This document shows, piece by piece, positions 14,843 through 19,526 of a DNA stretch of 19,526 nt. A program made the position numbers and the translations under genes. Within the stretch, counting starts at the first letter, position 1. Each line of letters opens with the position of its first letter. This DNA comes from UBA5216 sp040081205 (GTDB lineage: Bacteria; Pseudomonadota; Gammaproteobacteria; Burkholderiales; SG8-41), in assembly GCA_040081205.1 (NCBI GenBank), contig JBEBHE010000050.1, forward strand, positions 1-19,526. Reading direction: 5' to 3'. The notes beneath the pieces are model-generated. The model was not told the origin of the DNA. It did not search any database and saw only the letters and a program-made list of their open reading frames with translations.

Positions 14843-16567
14843 ATGTCTACATCCAATCGTCTCACGATCATGGGCACGCGCCACGTCGCGGCGGCAGGGC
14901 ATTACCTTGCCGCGCACGCTGCGTTTGAAATTCTCGAAGCAGGCGGCAACGCCATCGACGCCGGTGTCGCCGCCGGCATCGCCATCGAAGTGCTGCAGAC
15001 CGACAAGGTGAATTTCGGCGGTGTTGCGCCGCAGATTATTTACACGGCGAAAGACAAAAAAGTTCACTGTATCGACGGCCTCGGCGTGTGGCCCAAGGCC
15101 ATCACGCCCGATTATTTCCAAAAAAGGCACGGCGGCAAAATACCCCCGGGTGTCGAGCGCTGCGTGGTGCCCGCCGCCCCCGATGCGTGGCTCACCGCAT
15201 TGTCAAACTTCGGCACCATGAGTTTTGGCGAAGTGGCCTCCGCCGCAATACGTTTTGCCAGCGAAGGTTTCGCTGTCTATCCGTTGCTGTCACAATTTAT
15301 CGAAACCCATCGCAAGGATTACGAGCGCTGGCCGTCGAGCGCGAAAGTATTTCTGCCGAAAGGCCGGGTGCCGCAAGCCGGTGAAGTGTTTGTGCAGGCT
15401 GACCTCGGTCGCACGCTCAAATTTCTGGCAGATGAAGAACGCAGGGTCGCGCGCAAGAAAGGCCGTAAGGCCGGACTGAAAGCCGCACGTGATGCGTTTT
15501 ACAAGGGCGACATTGCACGCGAGATGACAAAGTTCATCGAAAAAGAAGGCGGCCTCATGCGCTTCGAGGACTTCGCGGATTTCAGCGTGAAGCTCGAACC
15601 GACCGTGCGCACACGCTTTGAAGGCATCGATCTGCACGCGTGCGGTCCTTGGTCGCAAGGCCCGTCGTTACCGATGACGCTGAACATCCTCAAAGGTTAT
15701 GATTTGCGCGCGCTTGGGCATAATTCGGCGGATTACATTCATGTACTGACCGAGGCGTTGAAGCTCGCATTCTCCGACCGCCACAATCATTTCGGTGATC
15801 CGAATTTCGTCAAGGTGCCGATGGCTGGATTGATGTCGGAAAAATACGCAGCGTGGCAGCGCACGCGCATCCGCATGGACAGCGCCATACCTGGCATGCC
15901 GCGCGGCGGCGATCCGAAAACGCTGACCGAATTCGACAATCGTTCGATGTCACCGCCGCAAGGTTCCGAAGCGCCGGGGCCGGGCGATACCTCCTATCTG
16001 TGCGTGATCGACCGTCACGGCAACGCCATGTCCTGTACGCCGAGCGATGGCTCGGATCAAACGCCGATCGTACCGGGCGTGGGCATTTTGTGCTCAGGGC
16101 GCGGCACACAGTCGTGGTCTGATCCATCGCATCCGTCGTCGGTGGCGCCGGGAAAGCGTCCGCGTCTCACGCCGAACCCCGCGCTGGCGTTCAAGAACGG
16201 CAAGGTTTTCATGCCGTTTGGCACACCGGGCGGCGACGTGCAAACGCAGGCAATGCTGCAGGTGTTTCTCAACGTCAACGTGTTCGGCATGTCGGCGCAG
16301 GACGCGATTGAAGCGCCGCGTTTTTCAACTTACAGTTTTCCCGGTTCGTTTGAGCCGCATAAGTATTATCCCGACCGCTTGTATCTGGAATCGCGCATCG
16401 ACAAGTCGGTGAACGACACGCTTGCCGCGCGCGGCCACGACGTGCGCGCGTGGCCCGACTACACCTGGCTCGCCGGTGCAGTGTGTACTATCGTTAACGA
16501 TGCCAAACAGGGCGTGATGCACGGCGGCGCCGATCCGCGGCGACCGGCTTATGTATTGGGATGGTAG
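14843..16567 (+). CDS. Gamma-glutamyltransferase family Ntn-hydrolase, no signal peptide
   Basis: A 574-residue member of the GGT/acylase family, distant from the one at 11042-12631. The N-terminal AGGNAIDAGVAAGIAIEVLQ matches the family's GGNAVDA motif. The predicted nucleophile is Thr383 in GPGDTSYLCVIDRHGNAMSCT; later blocks are PGKRPRLTPNPALAF and PFGTPGGDVQTQAMLQ. It carries a Lys/Arg-rich insertion at about residues 196-216 (RRVARKKGRKAGLKAAR) just before the conserved AFYKGDIA. No signal peptide is present, so it should be cytoplasmic. The reaction is presumably hydrolysis or transfer at a gamma-glutamyl or acyl amide; the exact substrate is unknown. ATG 14843 is preferred, eight bases after GGAG; GTG 14840 directly before it is also possible. 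It heads a + strand string with two Bug genes. Confidence 0.9.
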   Translation: MSTSNRLTIMGTRHVAAAGHYLAAHAAFEILEAGGNAIDAGVAAGIAIEVLQTDKVNFGGVAPQIIYTAKDKKVHCIDGLGVWPKAITPDYFQKRHGGKIPPGVERCVVPAAPDAWLTALSNFGTMSFGEVASAAIRFASEGFAVYPLLSQFIETHRKDYERWPSSAKVFLPKGRVPQAGEVFVQADLGRTLKFLADEERRVARKKGRKAGLKAARDAFYKGDIAREMTKFIEKEGGLMRFEDFADFSVKLEPTVRTRFEGIDLHACGPWSQGPSLPMTLNILKGYDLRALGHNSADYIHVLTEALKLAFSDRHNHFGDPNFVKVPMAGLMSEKYAAWQRTRIRMDSAIPGMPRGGDPKTLTEFDNRSMSPPQGSEAPGPGDTSYLCVIDRHGNAMSCTPSDGSDQTPIVPGVGILCSGRGTQSWSDPSHPSSVAPGKRPRLTPNPALAFKNGKVFMPFGTPGGDVQTQAMLQVFLNVNVFGMSAQDAIEAPRFSTYSFPGSFEPHKYYPDRLYLESRIDKSVNDTLAARGHDVRAWPDYTWLAGAVCTIVNDAKQGVMHGGADPRRPAYVLGW

Positions 16568-16569
16568 TT

Positions 16570-16597
16570 TAAGTATTTGTTTTTAAATAATATTTTT
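16570..16597 (+). repeat. 28-nt AT-rich dispersed repeat, copy 3
   Basis: Begins TAAGTATTTGTTTTTAAA, an 18-base block identical to copy 1 in reverse complement, and lies two bases after the GGT stop and 14 bases before the next Bug start. 25 of 28 positions match copy 1. Relative to its downstream gene it is in the opposite orientation to copies 1 and 2. Confidence 0.7.
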
Positions 16598-16611
16598 AAC
16601 CTGGATATCAC

Positions 16612-17616
16612 ATGAATTTGCAACACCATACGGCTATGAAAACGCTTTCCGCAACGGTGTCGCTGGCGCTGGCTTGTCTTTGCACGAACGCCAGTGCCCA
16701 AAGTACACCGGGCGCCACCAATTACCCGACGAAACCGATGCGTTATCTGGTGGGCTATACGCCGGCGGGCACCGCTGATCTGCTCGCGCGAGCGGTTGGG
16801 CAAAAACTGTACGAAGCGTGGGGCCAGCAGGTCATCGTTGAGAATCGTCCCGGCGGCGGCACCAACATCGCTACGGAGATGGGCGCGAAGGCCGCGCCGG
16901 ACGGCTACACGTTGTTCATGCCGACGGTGGCTAACGCGATCAATCCGACGCTAATGGCAAAATTGAATTTTGATTTGATGCGCGATTTCATCCACATCAC
17001 CAACTACGCCAAGGTGCCCGGTATCCTGGTGGTGCATCCGTCGGTGCCGGCAAAAAATGCGAAGGATCTGATCGCGCTGGCAAAGGCGCGCCCCGGTGAA
17101 CTGCGGCACGGCTCGACCGGCATCGGCAGTCCGCACCATCTTGCCGCGGAAATTTTCAAAACGATGGCGGGCGTGAAAATGATTCATGTGCCGTACAAAG
17201 GCGCAACCCCCGCAATTACCGATGTGGTGGCGGGTCACATTGAAATCTACTTCGGCGCCATGGTATCGACAATCCCGCACGTGAAAAGCACGCGCGTGCG
17301 CGCGCTGGGCGTCACCAGCCTCAAGCGCGTGGCGGCGGCGGGCGACACGCCCACGCTGGATGAACAAGGATTGAAAGGTTTTGATACGGGTTCGTGGTTC
17401 GGCATGTCGGTTCCGGCCGGAACGCCCAACGATATTGTGATGAAGCTGCATGCGGCGGCGACGCGGGCAATTCAGGCGCCGGATATCCGTGATCGCATGA
17501 GCGCGGAAGGCGCTGACTTTGTGGGCGATACGCCGGCGCAGTTCACCGCCTTTATCCGCGAAGAACTGGTGAAGTGGGGCAAGGCGGTGAAGGCATCAGG
17601 TGCAAAACCCGAATAG
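16612..17616 (+). CDS. Bug/TctC family tripartite tricarboxylate receptor, periplasmic
   Basis: A 334-residue receptor. The signal peptide (MKTLSATVSLALACLCTNASAQ, from residue 9; preceded by eight polar residues if ATG 16612 is used) leads to YPTKPMRYLVGYTPAGTADLLAR. The usual PFAPGG loop is GYTPAGTADL here. Other Bug signatures are VIVENRPGGGTN, GYTLFMPTVANAINP, KMIHVPYKGATPA and EELVKWGKAVKASGA. ATG 16612 has a modest GGA upstream; ATG 16636 lacks one but would give a more usual signal peptide. It is the second gene after the GGT-like gene, 44 bases on, and the next Bug gene follows after 12 bases. Confidence 0.9.
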   Translation: MNLQHHTAMKTLSATVSLALACLCTNASAQSTPGATNYPTKPMRYLVGYTPAGTADLLARAVGQKLYEAWGQQVIVENRPGGGTNIATEMGAKAAPDGYTLFMPTVANAINPTLMAKLNFDLMRDFIHITNYAKVPGILVVHPSVPAKNAKDLIALAKARPGELRHGSTGIGSPHHLAAEIFKTMAGVKMIHVPYKGATPAITDVVAGHIEIYFGAMVSTIPHVKSTRVRALGVTSLKRVAAAGDTPTLDEQGLKGFDTGSWFGMSVPAGTPNDIVMKLHAAATRAIQAPDIRDRMSAEGADFVGDTPAQFTAFIREELVKWGKAVKASGAKPE

Positions 17617-17628
17617 TCTGATTGCAAT

Positions 17629-18585
17629 ATGAGATTTCAGTGCATCGCAGCGTTGTTGCTTTTTGGGGCGACGGGTATTGCATCCGCGCAAAATTATCCT
17701 TCGCGCCCGTTGCGATTGATCGTCGGCTTTCCGCCCGGCGGCGCGGCGGATATTCTGGGCCGCATCGCCGGGCAACAGTTGACTGAACGGTTGGGCCAGC
17801 AGGTAGTGGTGGACAATCGCGGCGGCGCAGGCGGATTGGTGGCAACGGAAATTGTCGCGCGCAGTGCGCCCGACGGCTACACGCTGTTGTTTACCTCAAT
17901 ACCACATGTGATCAATCCGCATCTCTACAAAAAAGTGCAGTACGACGCGGTGAAGGATTTTGCGCCGATGGTGCAGTTTGTCAGCGTGCCGTTGATGATG
18001 GCGGTAAATCCGTCGCTACCGGTGAAGCTTGTGAAAGAACTGATTGTCCATGCGCAATCCCGCGCGGGGCAGATCCATTACGCATCGGCAGGCGCGGGTT
18101 CTTCCAGCCATCTTGCAATGGCATTGTTCAATTCGCTATCAAAAACTGCGATGAATCATATCCCGTATAAAGGCACGGGACCGTTGATGAGCGATCTCAT
18201 CGCCGGGCAAGTGAGCGTTACCATCGCCAGCGCCGTGCCGCTGGCGCCGCAAGTCAAAGCCGGCAAATTGCGCGGCCTGGCGGTTACCGGGGCGAAGCGC
18301 TCGCCGTCGTTTCCCGAGCTGCCAACTATCGCTGAAACCGTGCCGAGTTACGAAGTGGTGAACTGGTTTGGCATGCTAGCGCCGGCGGGAGCGCCGGCAT
18401 CGATTGTCGTGCGCGTGAACACTGAAATGAACAAGGCGCTGAGCGAGCAACGCATCAAGGACAATTTGCGGGCGCAGGGCGCTGATGCGGCGGGCGGCAG
18501 CGCGGAAGAATTCGCCGGTATTATTCGCGGCGATTTTGCCAAGTGGGCGAAGGTTGTGCGCGAATCCGGTGCCAAGGTAGATTAA
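17629..18585 (+). CDS. Bug/TctC family tripartite tricarboxylate receptor, periplasmic
   Basis: A 318-residue receptor. The signal peptide MRFQCIAALLLFGATGIASA precedes QNYPSRPLRLIVGFPPGGAADI. Bug signatures are VVVDNRGGAGG, GYTLLFTSIPHVINP, NHIPYKGTGPL and DFAKWAKVVRESGAKVD at the C-terminus. It is the third gene of the + strand string, 12 bases after the preceding receptor. Its stop codon overlaps the start of the next gene by one base (TAATG), so translation of the two is coupled. It is less similar to its neighbour than the - strand pair are to each other, so this pair is either an older duplication or an assembly of two lineages. Ligand unknown. Confidence 0.92.
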   Translation: MRFQCIAALLLFGATGIASAQNYPSRPLRLIVGFPPGGAADILGRIAGQQLTERLGQQVVVDNRGGAGGLVATEIVARSAPDGYTLLFTSIPHVINPHLYKKVQYDAVKDFAPMVQFVSVPLMMAVNPSLPVKLVKELIVHAQSRAGQIHYASAGAGSSSHLAMALFNSLSKTAMNHIPYKGTGPLMSDLIAGQVSVTIASAVPLAPQVKAGKLRGLAVTGAKRSPSFPELPTIAETVPSYEVVNWFGMLAPAGAPASIVVRVNTEMNKALSEQRIKDNLRAQGADAAGGSAEEFAGIIRGDFAKWAKVVRESGAKVD

Positions 18586-19526
18586 TGACCATTCCCGATC
18601 CACGCGCGTGGCACATGCCGCCCGCCGAATCACGATTGCATCAGTTGGCCAGCGCAAGTCTGCAGGGCGATGTGTCCGCGCGTGCCGCGCTCAAGCTCGA
18701 ACTGGATGCCTTGCTCGACGGCAGCGCGGATGACGACGTGCAAGCGTTGTTGCGCAATGCACCGTCGGCCGACTGCTATCGTCATTTTCAGCAGTTGCTT
18801 GCCAAGCTCATCAATAAACCAGAGCGTGGTGAAGCAGTGACCGCGCGTTTATTTGCGATCCCGCTAGTGATCGTGGCTGGCGCAAAAAAACAAACGCAAT
18901 TGCCTGATGCGCTACCGGACGTTGCCGCCGTCACCGCGCTGCTGGAGCAGCACGGCGTGCTCGGCGCAGGACGTAATTTCGGCTTGGGCAATGCGTTATG
19001 CGCGATGGAGACGCTGGATTGTCTGAAGCCACGCTTGCTGCGGCAATGGGCGACACAGTTGCGCACCGGCGCAGCTCCGCTGGAGTTGGCCGGCAGCGCT
19101 GTGGCGGTTGCGCCGGGACGCGAACAGGTTGAACTGCGGTTTCTCGTCGGCGCCAGCGTGGCACCTGCGCATGTGCCGTCGGTGCTGGAAACGGGTTCAA
19201 ACGTTGGCGCATGGGGCATGCCTTTGACCAAGCTGCTCGCGCAGCAACTGGCGCAACCAGGGCTCGAAATATTGCCGATTCCGCGTGCGCCGGTCACGCT
19301 TTATCTTGCATCAGATGCAGGGCGCGCGGCGCAAATTGAACTCGCATTCAGTTTATTTTTGAGCAACGCGGTAAGGCAATTCCGATTGGCGGTGGGCGAT
19401 CCGTCGGTGGTGTTGTCCGCCCATCGAACGGCAAAAGGCAGCGCGGAGTTTCGTGTAAGCCTGAGTTCTGCGTTTGATGAATCGATGCTGGAAGGCTTTC
19501 AGTGGCCGCTTTATCCGCCAGATGAC
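18585..19526 (+). CDS. Unrecognised soluble protein, 3' end beyond the window
   Basis: The frame opens at ATG 18585, sharing one base with the Bug stop codon, and remains open to the window edge (314 codons, no stop). The protein starts MTIPDPRAWHMPPAESRLHQ, has no signal peptide or membrane segment, and is rich in Ala and Leu. Notable stretches are ARLFAIPLVIVAGAKKQTQLP (about residues 88-108), LEQHGVLGAGRNFGLGNAL (about 119-137) and GFQWPLYPPDD at the edge. I do not recognise the family. Its codon use and composition match the neighbours, and the 1-nt overlap shows it belongs to the GGT/Bug/Bug unit unless it has its own promoter inside the Bug gene. A cytoplasmic role is the only firm inference. 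Confidence 0.8.
   Translation, partial: MTIPDPRAWHMPPAESRLHQLASASLQGDVSARAALKLELDALLDGSADDDVQALLRNAPSADCYRHFQQLLAKLINKPERGEAVTARLFAIPLVIVAGAKKQTQLPDALPDVAAVTALLEQHGVLGAGRNFGLGNALCAMETLDCLKPRLLRQWATQLRTGAAPLELAGSAVAVAPGREQVELRFLVGASVAPAHVPSVLETGSNVGAWGMPLTKLLAQQLAQPGLEILPIPRAPVTLYLASDAGRAAQIELAFSLFLSNAVRQFRLAVGDPSVVLSAHRTAKGSAEFRVSLSSAFDESMLEGFQWPLYPPDD

Noticed and set aside
1..19526. CRISPR array, prophage, insertion sequence or toxin-antitoxin module
   Set aside because: No regularly spaced repeats, transposase or integrase motifs, terminal inverted repeats or typical small toxin pairs were seen.

Overview
The window looks like chromosome of a betaproteobacterium, probably Burkholderiales. 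The main reasons are seven periplasmic Bug/TctC-type tripartite tricarboxylate (TTT) receptors in 19.5 kb, an expansion typical of that order, together with a PilG-like regulator, a YqhA/UPF0114 protein and a DUF599 protein. I see no rRNA, tRNA, CRISPR array, transposase, phage gene or replication origin. Coding density is high. The order-level assignment is an inference from gene content.

Layout. (1) 125-1437, + strand: a pirin and a WrbA-like flavodoxin-fold quinone reductase, probably one stress or redox unit. (2) 1468-3428, - strand: two tandem Bug receptors. (3) 3561-4112, +: a YqhA-family membrane protein, convergent with (4) 4132-7133, -: a PilG-like response regulator overlapping by 4 nt an 860-residue ChpA/PilL-like protein that has an Hpt domain but no histidine kinase domain. 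(5) 7134-7482: AT-rich divergent intergenic region with a 14-bp palindrome, one copy of a 28-nt dispersed repeat and a small hydrophobic ORF. (6) 7483-10343, +: FIST-domain sensor protein, TctC-like receptor and DUF599 membrane protein. (7) 10371-14686, -: in transcription order Bug, Bug, gamma-glutamyltransferase (GGT) family enzyme, class III nucleotide cyclase. (8) 14843-19526, +: GGT-family enzyme, Bug, Bug, and an unrecognised protein that runs off the window.

The most interesting organisation is regions 7 and 8. They are two divergent gene strings sharing a 156-bp control region, each containing one cytoplasmic-type GGT-like Ntn-hydrolase and two Bug receptors. A reasonable reading is a capture-and-hydrolysis locus for gamma-glutamyl or related amide compounds. 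The TTT permease subunits TctA and TctB are absent from the window, so the receptors must dock to permeases encoded elsewhere or act as sensors.

Nothing here is a clearly new system. The best leads are the mirrored GGT/Bug locus, the kinase-less PilG/ChpA pair, the 28-nt repeat found three times, and the small ORF almost abutting the FIST gene.
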